This document shows, piece after piece, positions 16,319 through 25,154 of a stretch of DNA of 64,000 nt. Position numbers and translations under genes: made by a program. This DNA comes from LMUY01 sp965199005 (GTDB lineage: Bacteria > Pseudomonadota > Alphaproteobacteria > Acetobacterales > Acetobacteraceae), in NCBI GenBank assembly GCA_965199005.1, contig CBDAQK010000001.1, forward strand, positions 248,001 to 312,000, read 5' to 3'. The notes beneath the pieces are model-generated. The model was given only the letters and a program-made list of their open reading frames with translations. It made no database searches and was not told the DNA's origin. Numbering within the stretch: position 1 is the first letter of the stretch; every line of letters starts with the position of its first letter.

Positions 16319-19213
16319 ATGGCTGGGGTCGACATCTTCGCGACGGCGTTCAACGGTTCGAACGCGGCTTTCATCGCAGACCTTTACGCGCGGTGGATCG
16401 AGCGTCCCGATAGTGTGGACAGCAGTTTCGCAGAGCTCTTCGCTGCGCTGAACGACGAAGCCAGGTCCGTTCTGACGGACGCATCGGGTGCCTCATGGGC
16501 GCCCCGCCGGTTCGAGGTCGGCGACCCCGAGCCGGCAAAACCGGCCGCCAAGCCCGGCAAGGGCGATGCGAAGGCGACGCCAACCGCCGCACCCGGCTTG
16601 TCCGCCGAGCAAGTCCGCGCGGCGACACTGGACAGCCTGCGTGCGCTGATGATGATCCGCGTCTACCGGGTCCGCGGCCATTTGGAGGCGCGGCTGGACC
16701 CGCTTGGTCTGACGGTGCCAAAGCCGCACCCGGAGCTGGACCCGGCAACCTACGGCTTTACGCCCGCGGACATGGACCGCCCGATCTTCATCGACAACGT
16801 GCTGGGCCGCGAGACGGCGACGGTGCGTGAAATCCTCGCCGTGCTGCGCGAAACCTATTGCGGCCCGATCGGCGTCGAATACATGCACATCCAGGATCCC
16901 GCTCAGAAGGCCTGGCTGCAAGAGCGCATCGAGGGCGCTCCCTGGCTGCGTGGCTTCGACGCCACGGCCAAGAAGACCATCCTGCGGCAACTGACCGAGG
17001 CCGAGGGTTTCGAGACGTTCTGCCAGAAGCGCTATGTCGGGACCAAGCGGTTCGGCTTGGAAGGCGGCGAGGTGACGATACCCGCCCTGCACGCCATCAT
17101 CGAGCGGGCCGCCAAGGATGGTGTCGGCGAAGTGGCGATCGGGATGCCGCATCGTGGGCGGCTGAACACGCTGGTCAACATCGTGCGCAAGCCGTTCACC
17201 GCGCTGTTCAGCGAGTTCGGCGGCAACAGCCCCAAGCCGGACGACGTCCAGGGCTCGGGCGACGTCAAGTACCATTTGGGCACCAGCACCGATATCGAGG
17301 CGGCTGGGCACTCGGTGCACATATCCCTGCAGCCGAACCCATCCCATCTCGAGGCCGTCGACCCGGTGGTGGTCGGCAAGGTTCGGGCGCGGCAGGATGC
17401 GGCGGGCGACACCAAGGGCCGGCATAGCGTCATGGGCATCCTGATGCATGGCGATGCCGCCTTTGCCGGGCAGGGCTTGGTGTACGAGACGCTGGCGATG
17501 AGCCAACTGATCGGCTACCGCACCGGGGGCACGATCCACTTGGTGGTGAACAACCAGATCGGCTTCACCACGGTCCCGCTGCATGCCTATTCGGGCCTGT
17601 ATTGCACGGATGTCGCCAAATCGATCCAGGTTCCCATCCTGCATGTGAACGGCGACAACCCAGAGGCGGTGATCTTCTGCGCCAATTTGGCCGCCGAATT
17701 CCGGCAGGCCTTCTCGACCGATTTCGTGCTCGACGTCGTTTGCTACCGCCGTCATGGCCATAACGAGACGGACGAGCCAGCCTTCACCCAGCCGATCATG
17801 TACCGCGCCATCCGCGACATGAAGACGACGCGCACCCTGTATGCCGAAAGGCTGGTCGCAGAGGGCACCGTGTCCAAGGAGGAAGCGGACGGCATGTGGG
17901 ACGGCTTCTCCGCGACGCTGGAAGACAGCTACAAGGCGGCGCAGAGCTATAAGCCCAACAAGGCGGATTGGCTGGAAGGCCGCTGGTCGGGGCTGAAGCA
18001 GGCCGACCAGGAGGACGAGCACTCCGAGGAAGCCACCGCCATCACCGCCGAGGCTGCGGCCGAGATCGGCAAGGCGCTGAGCACCGTGCCCGAGGGTTTC
18101 GACGCCAACCCGAAGATCGTCCGCCAGCTCGAGGCCAAGCGGGTGGCGTTCGAGAAGGCCGAGGGGATCGATTGGGCCACTGGCGAAGCGCTGGCCTTTG
18201 GCGGGCTGCTGCTGGACGGCAACCGCGTGCGGCTCTCCGGCGAGGATTGCCAGCGCGGTACGTTCAGCCAGCGCCATGCCGTGCTGGTCGACCAGACCAA
18301 TGCCAACGAATACGTCCCGCTGAACAACATCCGCGAGGGCCAGGCCAAGATCGACATCTTCAACTCCCTGCTGTCCGAACAGGGCGTGCTGGGGTTCGAG
18401 TATGGCTACACCCTGGCCGACCCCACGACGCTGGTCCTGTGGGAGGCGCAGTTCGGCGACTTCGCCAACGGGGCGCAGGTCATCATCGACCAATTCCTCG
18501 CCAGCGGCGAAACCAAGTGGCTTCGCATGTCGGGGCTGACCCTGCTGCTGCCGCATGGCTATGAGGGCCAGGGACCGGAGCATTCCTCTGCCCGGCTGGA
18601 GCGGTATCTGCAGCTTTGCGCCGAGCAGAACATGACGGTGGCGAACATCACCACCCCGGCCAACTACTTCCACGCCCTGCGGCGCCAGTTGAAGCGGAAC
18701 TTCCGCAAGCCGCTGGTGATCATGACGCCAAAGAGCCTGCTGCGGCACAAGCTGGCAGTCTCGCCCCTGGCCGACTTCACGGGCACCAGCCATTTCCAGC
18801 ACATCATCCCCGAAATCGACGCGATCGGGCCGGCCGACGGGGTCGACCGCGCCGTGATCTGCACCGGCAAGGTCTATTACGACCTGCTGGCGGAACGGCG
18901 GGACAAGGGCCTGCAGAACGTGGCCATCATCCGGATGGAGCAGATTTATCCGTTCGCGATGAAGACGCTGGGTGCAGCGCTGAAGACCTACCCGAATGCA
19001 CGGGTGCTATGGTGCCAGGAAGAGCCTGAGAATATGGGCGCCTGGGGCTTCGTCGACCGCAAGATCGAACAGACATTGGCCGCGATCGGGCATCGCTGCA
19101 CGCGGCCGGCTTATATCGGCCGGGACGCGGCTGCCAGCCCTGCCACCGGATTGGCGAAGGTGCACACCAAGCAGCAGGCCGACCTGGTCGCCCGCGCCCT
19201 CGCCCTGGACTAA
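16319..19213 (+). CDS. sucA: 2-oxoglutarate dehydrogenase E1 component
   Basis: A 964-residue thiamine-diphosphate enzyme that decarboxylates 2-oxoglutarate and transfers the succinyl group to E2. The N-terminal segment (residues 1-45, NAAFIADLYARWIERPDSVDSSFAELF) is the E2-binding arm typical of SucA. Conserved parts include IGMPHRGRLN (about residue 276), the ThDP region with VNNQIGFTT and NGDNPEAV, and the C-terminal transketolase domain with GYEGQGPEHSSARLERYL and CQEEPENMGAW. A linker of about 40 Ala/Pro/Lys-rich residues follows the arm. A complete 2-oxoglutarate dehydrogenase means an oxidative TCA cycle, unlike some acetic acid bacteria that lack it. Confidence 0.97.
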   Translation: MAGVDIFATAFNGSNAAFIADLYARWIERPDSVDSSFAELFAALNDEARSVLTDASGASWAPRRFEVGDPEPAKPAAKPGKGDAKATPTAAPGLSAEQVRAATLDSLRALMMIRVYRVRGHLEARLDPLGLTVPKPHPELDPATYGFTPADMDRPIFIDNVLGRETATVREILAVLRETYCGPIGVEYMHIQDPAQKAWLQERIEGAPWLRGFDATAKKTILRQLTEAEGFETFCQKRYVGTKRFGLEGGEVTIPALHAIIERAAKDGVGEVAIGMPHRGRLNTLVNIVRKPFTALFSEFGGNSPKPDDVQGSGDVKYHLGTSTDIEAAGHSVHISLQPNPSHLEAVDPVVVGKVRARQDAAGDTKGRHSVMGILMHGDAAFAGQGLVYETLAMSQLIGYRTGGTIHLVVNNQIGFTTVPLHAYSGLYCTDVAKSIQVPILHVNGDNPEAVIFCANLAAEFRQAFSTDFVLDVVCYRRHGHNETDEPAFTQPIMYRAIRDMKTTRTLYAERLVAEGTVSKEEADGMWDGFSATLEDSYKAAQSYKPNKADWLEGRWSGLKQADQEDEHSEEATAITAEAAAEIGKALSTVPEGFDANPKIVRQLEAKRVAFEKAEGIDWATGEALAFGGLLLDGNRVRLSGEDCQRGTFSQRHAVLVDQTNANEYVPLNNIREGQAKIDIFNSLLSEQGVLGFEYGYTLADPTTLVLWEAQFGDFANGAQVIIDQFLASGETKWLRMSGLTLLLPHGYEGQGPEHSSARLERYLQLCAEQNMTVANITTPANYFHALRRQLKRNFRKPLVIMTPKSLLRHKLAVSPLADFTGTSHFQHIIPEIDAIGPADGVDRAVICTGKVYYDLLAERRDKGLQNVAIIRMEQIYPFAMKTLGAALKTYPNARVLWCQEEPENMGAWGFVDRKIEQTLAAIGHRCTRPAYIGRDAAASPATGLAKVHTKQQADLVARALALD

Positions 19214-19236
19214 GACGAGACAATCAAGGAGCCGTT

Positions 19237-20475
19237 ATGGCCGCCGACATCAAGGTGCCCCCGTTGGGCGAAAGCGTCTCCACCGCCACGGTGGCGCGAT
19301 GGCTGAAGAAGGCTGGGGAAAAAGTTGCTGCCGACGAGGCACTGGTCGAGCTGGAGACCGACAAGGTCACCGTGGAAGTGAACGCTCCCTCCGCGGGAAC
19401 GCTTGGCCCGCTGGTCGCGGATGAGGGTGCCGAAGTCGAGGTTGGAGCGCTGCTCGGCACGATCGAGGAGGGCGTCGCAACCGCGGCACCGCCGAAGCCG
19501 GCCGCCGTACCGCCCGGTGTCACGCCGCCTCCACCAGCCGCTGGCCCGGTCGCACGTCCTGCCACGCCGCCCGCCGACGTGGCGGCCCATGCGCCCATGC
19601 CCGCCGCGGCCAAGCGGATGGAGGAGAACAACATCTCGGCCGCGCAGGTGGGCGACGGGTCCGGCAAGGATGGGCGTGTCACCAAGGGCGACGTGCTGGC
19701 GTTCATGAACCGCCCGGCGTCCGCCCCGGCCGCGACCACGGCACCGGTCGCGCATGGGCCTGGGCCTGAGGCAGCCCGGGAGGAGCGGGTGAAGATGACC
19801 CGGCTGCGGCGCACCATCGCGTCCCGGCTGAAGGAAGCGCAGAATACGGCCGCGATGCTGACCACCTTCAACGAGGTGGATATGAGCGCGGCCATGGCCC
19901 TGCGCACCGAGTATCGCGAGGCGTTCGAAAAGAAGCACAACGGCACCCGGCTTGGTTACATGGGGCTGTTCGTGCGCGCCTGCGTCGCCGCGCTGAAGGA
20001 ATTTCCGGCTGTCAATGCCGAGATCGACGGCGACGAGATCGTCTACAAAAACTACGTCCATATGGGCATCGCTGTCGGCGGGTCGAACGGGCTGGTCGTC
20101 CCCGTGGTGCGCGACGCCGACCAGATGAGCCTGGCCCAGATTGAACGCGCAATCGGCGATTTCGGCCGCCGGGCGCGTGATGGCGCGCTGAAGCTCGATG
20201 AACTGACCGGCGGCAGCTTCTCCATCACGAATGGCGGCGTATACGGCTCGCTGATGAGCACGCCAATCCTCAACCCGCCGCAATCGGCGATCCTGGGCAT
20301 GCACAAGATCCAGGACCGCCCGATGGCAATTGGCGGCAAGGTCGAGATACGGCCGATGATGTATCTGGCAGTCAGCTACGACCACCGCATCGTGGATGGG
20401 AAGGAGGCCGTCAGCTTCTTGGTCCGCATCAAGGAAGGCGTCGAAGACCCGCGCCGCCTGCTGCTGGGGCTCTAG
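19237..20475 (+). CDS. sucB: 2-oxoglutarate dehydrogenase E2 (dihydrolipoyl succinyltransferase)
   Basis: A 412-residue three-part E2. Residues 1-77 are the lipoyl domain with the lipoylated lysine in ELETDKVTVEV. A proline/alanine linker leads to the peripheral subunit-binding domain (about 118-155, AAKRMEENNISAAQV and GRVTKGDVLAF). The rest is the acyltransferase core, with TTFNEVDMSAAM and the catalytic YDHRIVDGKEAV near the C-terminus, ending RLLLGL. AAGGAG stands 6 nt before the ATG. The lipoyl signature and the NEVDM motif favour succinyl rather than acetyl transfer. Confidence 0.97.
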   Translation: MAADIKVPPLGESVSTATVARWLKKAGEKVAADEALVELETDKVTVEVNAPSAGTLGPLVADEGAEVEVGALLGTIEEGVATAAPPKPAAVPPGVTPPPPAAGPVARPATPPADVAAHAPMPAAAKRMEENNISAAQVGDGSGKDGRVTKGDVLAFMNRPASAPAATTAPVAHGPGPEAAREERVKMTRLRRTIASRLKEAQNTAAMLTTFNEVDMSAAMALRTEYREAFEKKHNGTRLGYMGLFVRACVAALKEFPAVNAEIDGDEIVYKNYVHMGIAVGGSNGLVVPVVRDADQMSLAQIERAIGDFGRRARDGALKLDELTGGSFSITNGGVYGSLMSTPILNPPQSAILGMHKIQDRPMAIGGKVEIRPMMYLAVSYDHRIVDGKEAVSFLVRIKEGVEDPRRLLLGL

Positions 20476-20500
20476 GCGCCTCGCTCTGCGTCAGCTGATA

Positions 20501-20598
20501 CCCTCTCCCCCGCTGGGAGAGGGTTGGGTGGCCCGCCCACCCGCACCACTTCATCACCCCTCATTCGCGCTACACGGCCCTCTCCCGGCGGGAGTGGG
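20501..20598. repeat. intergenic palindromic repeat between sucB and lpd
   Basis: Three hairpins fill the 140-bp spacer. The first is CCCTCTCCC at 20501-20509 pairing with GGGAGAGGG at 20515-20523. The second is GGGTGG 20526-20531 with CCACCC 20537-20542. The third is CCCTCTCCC 20578-20586 with GGGAGTGGG 20590-20598 (one mismatch). The wording CCCTCTCCC...GGGAGAGGG is a well-known dispersed intergenic palindrome in GC-rich proteobacteria. It could attenuate lpd expression or stabilise the upstream mRNA. Confidence 0.75.
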
Positions 20599-20615
20599 GA
20601 CTGCCAGGAGACATC

Positions 20616-22007
20616 ATGAGCGAGTCGTTCGACGTCATCATCATCGGATCCGGTCCCGGCGGCTATGTGTGTGCACTGCGGGCTGCCCAATTGGGGCTGA
20701 AGACCGCCTGCGTGGAAAAGCAGCCGACGCTGGGCGGGACCTGCCTGAACATCGGCTGCATCCCCTCCAAGGCGCTGCTGCAATCCTCGGAAAATTTCGA
20801 GGAGGTGTCGCATCACTTCAAGGACCATGGCGTGATCGTCGAGAGCGTGAAGCTCGACCTCGCCCGCATGCTGGCGCGCAAGGGTGAGGTGGTCACGGCC
20901 AACGTCAAGGGCGTCGAGTTCCTGTTCAAGAAGAACAAAGTCACTTGGCTGAAGGGCGAGGGTCGGATCGTCAGCGCCGGGCGCGTGGCCGTTGACGGCA
21001 GCGAATATGAGACGAAAGCCATCGTCATCGCCACTGGCAGCGAGAGCATTCCGCTCCCCGGCGTCGAGGTCGACGAGAAAACGATCGTCACTTCCACCGG
21101 CGCGCTGGAGTTGGAGAAGGTACCGGGCCATATGGTGGTGATCGGCGGTGGCGTGATCGGCCTGGAACTGGGCAGCGTGTGGCGCCGCCTGGGTGCCACG
21201 GTGACGGTGGTGGAATTCCTGGACCACCTGGTCCCCGGCATGGACAAGGAAATCGGCAAGTCGCTCGAACGGGTGCTGACCAAACAAGGCATCAAATTCC
21301 GTCTGAAGACGAAGGTCACCAGCGCCACGCGGTCGGAGTCCGGCCTGACCCTGACGGTGGAACCCGCCGCGGGGGGTGAGGCCGAAACGTTGGCTGCGGA
21401 TGTGGTTCTCGTTTCGATCGGCCGGCGCGCCTATTACGAAGGCCTCGGCCTGGTCGAAGCGGGCGTCGCGCTGGACGACCGCAAGCGGGTTAAAGTGGAC
21501 GCGCATTTCGCCACCAACGTGCCCGGCATCTACGCGATCGGCGACGTGATCGCCGGCCCGATGCTGGCCCACAAGGCGGAGGATGAGGGCGTGGCGGTCG
21601 CCGAACTACTGGCGGGTCAGGCGGGTCACGTGAACTACAACGTGATTCCGAGCGTTGTATACACCTGGCCGGAAGTCGCGGCCCTGGGTGCTACGGAGGA
21701 GACGTTGAAGGCGGAAGGCCGCGCCTACAACGTTGGCAAGTTCCCCTTCACCGCCAATGGCCGCGCCCGTGCCATGGGTGCCACCGATGGTTTCGTGAAG
21801 ATCCTGGCGGACAAGGCGACGGACGAAATCCTCGGCGCCCACGTTATCGGCCCTGATGCAGGGACGCTGATCGCGGAACTGGCGACGGCGATGGAGTTCG
21901 GCGCCAGCAGCGAGGACGTCGCTCGCATCTGCCACGCGCATCCGACCTTGAGCGAGGCGGTGAAAGAAGCCGCGCTGGCGGTGGAAGGCCGCGCGCTGCA
22001 TATTTAA
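20616..22007 (+). CDS. lpdA: dihydrolipoyl dehydrogenase (E3)
   Basis: A 463-residue FAD disulfide oxidoreductase that re-oxidises the lipoyl group of E2 and reduces NAD+. The FAD motif IIIGSGPGGYVCAL opens the protein. The redox-active disulfide is in GGTCLNIGCIPSKALL, the NAD site is VVIGGGVIGLELGSVW, and the C-terminal base is in CHAHPTLSEAVKEAAL (His-x4-Glu). CAGGAG precedes the ATG. It closes the mdh-suc block; the intervening palindromes suggest that its expression may be adjusted independently, since E3 also serves other complexes. Confidence 0.97.
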   Translation: MSESFDVIIIGSGPGGYVCALRAAQLGLKTACVEKQPTLGGTCLNIGCIPSKALLQSSENFEEVSHHFKDHGVIVESVKLDLARMLARKGEVVTANVKGVEFLFKKNKVTWLKGEGRIVSAGRVAVDGSEYETKAIVIATGSESIPLPGVEVDEKTIVTSTGALELEKVPGHMVVIGGGVIGLELGSVWRRLGATVTVVEFLDHLVPGMDKEIGKSLERVLTKQGIKFRLKTKVTSATRSESGLTLTVEPAAGGEAETLAADVVLVSIGRRAYYEGLGLVEAGVALDDRKRVKVDAHFATNVPGIYAIGDVIAGPMLAHKAEDEGVAVAELLAGQAGHVNYNVIPSVVYTWPEVAALGATEETLKAEGRAYNVGKFPFTANGRARAMGATDGFVKILADKATDEILGAHVIGPDAGTLIAELATAMEFGASSEDVARICHAHPTLSEAVKEAALAVEGRALHI

Positions 22008-22028
22008 AAACTAGAGCAAAAAACCAGG

Positions 22029-22108
22029 TAGGGCGTGTCGTCTTTAGCGTGCGTCGCGAAGCCAGCGTAACACGTATCGCACTTGGGCTGAGTTGACGAC
22101 ACGCCCTA
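22029..22108. mobile_element. 80-bp inverted-repeat element flanked by TA (MITE-like remnant)
   Basis: The arms TAGGGCGTGTCGTC (22029-22042) and GACGACACGCCCTA (22095-22108) are perfect 14-bp inverted repeats enclosing 52 bp with no coding potential. The outermost TA on each side could be the target duplication typical of IS630/Tc1-mariner elements. That makes this a candidate non-autonomous miniature element or deletion remnant. Alternatively it is a large terminator-like structure downstream of lpd, although no T-run follows. No transposase is in the window. Confidence 0.5.
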
Positions 22109-22150
22109 GTACGGCCGTCCCATGCAACGACTTCTATCCCGCCGCCGAGT

Positions 22151-22708
22151 TCACGCAGCGACTTCCAACCGCTGCTCCAGCTTCGGTAAAGACACGATTA
22201 CGGATCTGTACTCCTCGCCCGCCCGCGCCAGTGCGGCGTCATCGAGGGTGCGCACGTCGTAGAGCGCGAACGGTGCCTGCCACAGCCAGCCGCATTTGCG
22301 CGCGGTGGCCCGGAGTGGCGCAAACAGCTCATCGATCGTCATTCCGGTTGCACCGCTGCGCTGGTAGCTTCCCTGCACACCCCCCGTCGTCGTCGCCGCG
22401 AGCACCGGCAGACCCGCCGTCGATGCGGCAATGTCCGGCTCCAGATAGAAGAGCGGCGTCAGCACCGCATCCTCCCAATGCTTGAGCAGCGGCGGAGTCG
22501 AATACCAATAGAGTGGGAATTGGAGCACCAGTCTGTCGGCGCGCAGCACCCGCTCGCGCTCGGCCGCGAAGTCGATCTGGCCATGGGGGTAGAGCGCGTA
22601 GAGCTCGGCTACTTCCAGCCCAGGCAGGTCGTCCAGCCCGGCGAGCAGCGCGCGGTTGGCACGAGAAGCGGCAAAATCGGGATGCGCGACCAGCAGCACG
22701 GTGGTCAT
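22151..22708 (-). CDS. NAD(P)H-quinone oxidoreductase, flavodoxin-like (KefF/MdaB/YwrO type)
   Basis: A 185-residue flavodoxin-fold protein. VLLVAHPDFAASRANRAL is the phosphate-binding start of the family, ADRLVLQFPLYWYSTPPLLKHW near residue 57 is the diagnostic flavin-loop motif, and TTTGGVQGSYQ follows near 108. These enzymes reduce quinones or other electrophiles by two electrons in the cytoplasm. The divergent LysR gene 86 bp away is the expected regulator, probably responding to quinone or electrophile stress. Precise substrate is not predictable. Confidence 0.85.
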   Translation of the reverse strand: MTTVLLVAHPDFAASRANRALLAGLDDLPGLEVAELYALYPHGQIDFAAERERVLRADRLVLQFPLYWYSTPPLLKHWEDAVLTPLFYLEPDIAASTAGLPVLAATTTGGVQGSYQRSGATGMTIDELFAPLRATARKCGWLWQAPFALYDVRTLDDAALARAGEEYRSVIVSLPKLEQRLEVAA

Positions 22709-22754
22709 ATTCGAGGCCTCCTTGACAGCGTCGAAAATGGCGACCCGGCAGATA

Positions 22755-22787
22755 TTGGTCCAAATGATGTTTGTTATGGTATGCCAT
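22755..22787. promoter_or_regulatory. candidate LysR operator between the divergent genes
   Basis: The short divergent promoter region contains two dyads: TTGGTCCAA at 22755-22763 and ATGGTATGCCAT at 22776-22787. LysR-type regulators usually bind interrupted dyads of the T-N11-A kind next to their own divergent promoter, so this is a reasonable autoregulatory site. The second dyad lies only 8 bp before the proposed lysR start, which fits repression of the regulator's own gene. Confidence 0.4.
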
Positions 22788-22794
22788 TCATGTG

Positions 22795-23718
22795 GTGAAA
22801 CTTCGCAGTATCGATCTCAACCTGCTTGTGATCTTGGATGCGCTGTTGGACGAAGCGCATGTGGGCCGGGCTGCCGAGCGGCTCGGCCTCTCTCAACCCG
22901 CTGCCTCGAACGCGCTCGCCCGGGCGCGAGCGCTGTTCGGTGACCCGCTGCTGGTGCGCGCGCCGCCGGGCGGGCTTCGCCGAACACCGCGCGCTGACGC
23001 AATGCGCGAGCCTTTGCGGGCCGCTCTGGCCGAACTGGCTGTCATCGTTGCGGCGGGGCCACCGGATTTGGCTGATCTTCGCGGCGCGGTCCGGCTCGTC
23101 GCGTCCGACGTTCCCGCCGCGGCACTCGGCGCCGCGCTGGCCGCGGAACTGGCGAAGCGGGCGCCGGGCATCGACCTGATCTTTCACCCCTGGCACGCCG
23201 GTGATGAAGTCGAACGGCTTGAACGCGGTGAGGTGGACCTCGTCGTGACCGTGGCATCTGCCTCCAGCGCTTCGCTGCGGACTGAACCACTTGGCATGTA
23301 CCCCTATACCGTCGTGATGCGACGCGACCATCCGGCGGCGGCAGTCGAGACGTTCGACCTCGACTGCTGGCTAGCCTTCCCCCACGTTGTCGTTTCCGGC
23401 CGCGGGGACCGGCAGGGGTCAGTCGACGCGGCGCTCGCCCGCATCGGGCGCCATCGACGCGTTGCCACGGTTGCGCCCACCTTTTTGCACGCGCTGGAGT
23501 TGTTGTGCGCTACCGATTTGCTGGCCGCATTCCCGACCGGGGTCATGGTGAGCACCGCCGCCACGCGGCTGACGTCCCGTCCGGTGCCGGTTGCCCTTGA
23601 GCCGGTTTCGCTTCACCTCGTCCGGCACCATCGCACCGACAGAGATCCGGCGGTCACGCTTGTCGCCGAACTCCTGCGCGCGGTCGCGCCGCGACTGCAC
23701 GGGGAGGAACGAGTATGA
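22795..23718 (+). CDS. LysR-family transcriptional regulator
   Basis: A 307-residue regulator. The N-terminal winged helix reads KLRSIDLNLLVILDALLDEAHVGRAAERLGLSQPAASNALARARALFGDPLLVR, the NodD/NahR-like branch of LysR proteins (described here by segment; the recognition helix is residues about 28-45). The effector-binding domain follows from about residue 90. I choose the GTG at 22795 because the helix starts directly after it; a GTG at 22792 and a TTG at 22771 are in frame, and no Shine-Dalgarno sequence is clear. It likely controls the divergent quinone-reductase gene. It ends 3 bp from the convergent phnL stop. Confidence 0.88.
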   Translation: MKLRSIDLNLLVILDALLDEAHVGRAAERLGLSQPAASNALARARALFGDPLLVRAPPGGLRRTPRADAMREPLRAALAELAVIVAAGPPDLADLRGAVRLVASDVPAAALGAALAAELAKRAPGIDLIFHPWHAGDEVERLERGEVDLVVTVASASSASLRTEPLGMYPYTVVMRRDHPAAAVETFDLDCWLAFPHVVVSGRGDRQGSVDAALARIGRHRRVATVAPTFLHALELLCATDLLAAFPTGVMVSTAATRLTSRPVPVALEPVSLHLVRHHRTDRDPAVTLVAELLRAVAPRLHGEERV

Positions 23719-23721
23719 GCG

Positions 23722-24384
23722 CTACGCGACGTCGAACAATCGATCCGCCACGGCCTCCCGCACCTCCGCATCGTGGAAGATCCCGAGAATAGCGGTTCCA
23801 TCCGCCTTCGCCTCGCGGATGACATCGATCACGCGATCCCGGTTGGCCGCATCCAACGACGCTGTCGGCTCGTCCAGCAGCAGGATCGGATGCCGTCCGG
23901 CAAAGCCGCGGGCCAGGTTCACCCGCTGCTGCTCCCCGCCGGAAAACGTCGCCGGCGGTAGGTTGTGCAAGCGGTCCGGCAGGTTGAAGCGGCGGAGCAA
24001 CGCGGCGGCCTTGTCAAAATCTCCCCCCGTCGCTTCCGCCACGATGCCCAGCGCCGGCACACGCGGCACGACGCGCAGGAACTGGCTGACATAGCCCAGC
24101 GTGCGGCGGCGTACCTCCAGCACCGTGCGCGGATCGGCCGCCGCCATATCCACCATCACGCCGTCATGCCGGACCAAAATGCGCCCGGCGCTCGCGCGGT
24201 AGTTCGCGTAGATGCTGCGCATCAGCGTGGACTTCCCGGCGCCCGACGGCCCATGCAGTGCCACACATTCCCCGGCGTGCAACTCCATGCCGATGCCGCT
24301 CAACACCGGCAACTCCACGCCGCCCTGGAGATGCAGGGTGAAACGCTTGCTCAACCCCTCCGTCCGGAGCACGCACACGCTCAT
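23722..24384 (-). CDS. phnL: phosphonate C-P lyase system ATP-binding protein PhnL
   Basis: A 220-residue ABC-type ATPase with Walker A GPSGAGKS, signature FSGGEQQR and Walker B LLLDEPTA. PhnL is needed for methylphosphonate breakdown, where it is thought to act with the PhnGHIJ core rather than as a transporter subunit. The family marks YANYRASAGRI and the stretch LGYVSQFLRVVPRVPAL are present. The ATG at 24384 overlaps the PhnK stop by 4 nt. It is the last gene of the operon: phnM, which normally follows, is replaced by a convergent lysR gene 3 bp away. An open frame continues upstream to 24759 but lies within phnK. Confidence 0.94.
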   Translation of the reverse strand: MSVCVLRTEGLSKRFTLHLQGGVELPVLSGIGMELHAGECVALHGPSGAGKSTLMRSIYANYRASAGRILVRHDGVMVDMAAADPRTVLEVRRRTLGYVSQFLRVVPRVPALGIVAEATGGDFDKAAALLRRFNLPDRLHNLPPATFSGGEQQRVNLARGFAGRHPILLLDEPTASLDAANRDRVIDVIREAKADGTAILGIFHDAEVREAVADRLFDVA

Positions 24385-25154
24385 GCTTGCAGGACCGAGC
24401 TCACGAGCAATTGGGTATAGGCGTGTTGCGGGTCGTCCAGCACCTGGTCCGTCAACCCGGCCTCCACCACCCGGCCGCGCTGCATCACCATGATACGCCC
24501 GGCCAGCAGGCGGGCCACGGCAATGTCGTGCGTCACCAGCACGACCGCGATTCCTAGCCGCGCCACCAGTCCGCGGATCAGGTCCAACAACCGCGCTTGC
24601 ACCGACACGTCCAACCCGCCCGTCGGCTCGTCCATGAAGACCAGGCGGGGATGGGTGACCAGGGTGCGTGCGATCTGCAGCCGTTGCAGCATGCCGCCGG
24701 AGAAGGTGCGCGGGAGGTCGTCGATCCGGCCGGGGTCGATCTCCACCTGCTGCAGCCAATCAACAGCGGTGGCGCGGATGTCGCCGTAATGCCGGATGCC
24801 GGAGGCCATCAGCCGCTCCCCCACATTGCCCCCGGCAGTGACGCCCATGCGCAAGGCGGTGCGGGGGTCCTGGCGGACAAACCCCCAATCGGAGCGGTGC
24901 AGCGCCCGCAGCCGAGGCGGCGGCATGGCATGCAGGTCGTGCGTGTCACCCGCCGGGTCGGTATACATGACGGTGCCGCCATCGGGGCGGGCAGCGCCAG
25001 ACAGCACGTTCAACAACGTGGTCTTGCCAGAGCCGGATTCGCCGACGACCGCCAACACTTCGCCCGGCCATAGATCGGCATCCACGCCATCCAGCGCCGG
25101 GATCGCGCCGAAGCGTAGGCAAAGGCCACGCGCCGACAGCAGCACCCCGTTCAT
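24381..25154 (-). CDS. phnK: phosphonate C-P lyase system ATP-binding protein PhnK
   Basis: A 257-residue ABC ATPase resembling oligopeptide-transporter ATPases but belonging to the C-P lyase complex, where PhnK docks on the PhnGHIJ core. Walker A is GESGSGKT, signature FSGGMLQR, Walker B VFMDEPTGGLD. The C-terminus QHAYTQLLVSSVLQA is typical. The ATG at 25154 overlaps the phnJ stop by 4 nt and the gene in turn overlaps phnL by 4 nt. These overlaps indicate strict translational coupling. Confidence 0.95.
   Translation of the reverse strand: MNGVLLSARGLCLRFGAIPALDGVDADLWPGEVLAVVGESGSGKTTLLNVLSGAARPDGGTVMYTDPAGDTHDLHAMPPPRLRALHRSDWGFVRQDPRTALRMGVTAGGNVGERLMASGIRHYGDIRATAVDWLQQVEIDPGRIDDLPRTFSGGMLQRLQIARTLVTHPRLVFMDEPTGGLDVSVQARLLDLIRGLVARLGIAVVLVTHDIAVARLLAGRIMVMQRGRVVEAGLTDQVLDDPQHAYTQLLVSSVLQA

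Noticed and set aside
16493..18802. A 769-codon open frame antisense to sucA
   Set aside because: It lies opposite an unambiguous gene, has no recognisable domain, and its length is explained by the high GC third positions of sucA.
22029..22108. Reading the inverted repeat as the terminator of lpd
   Set aside because: The stem is strong but the arms are separated by 52 nt and no T-run follows; the TA-bounded ends fit a miniature element better. Kept as uncertain.
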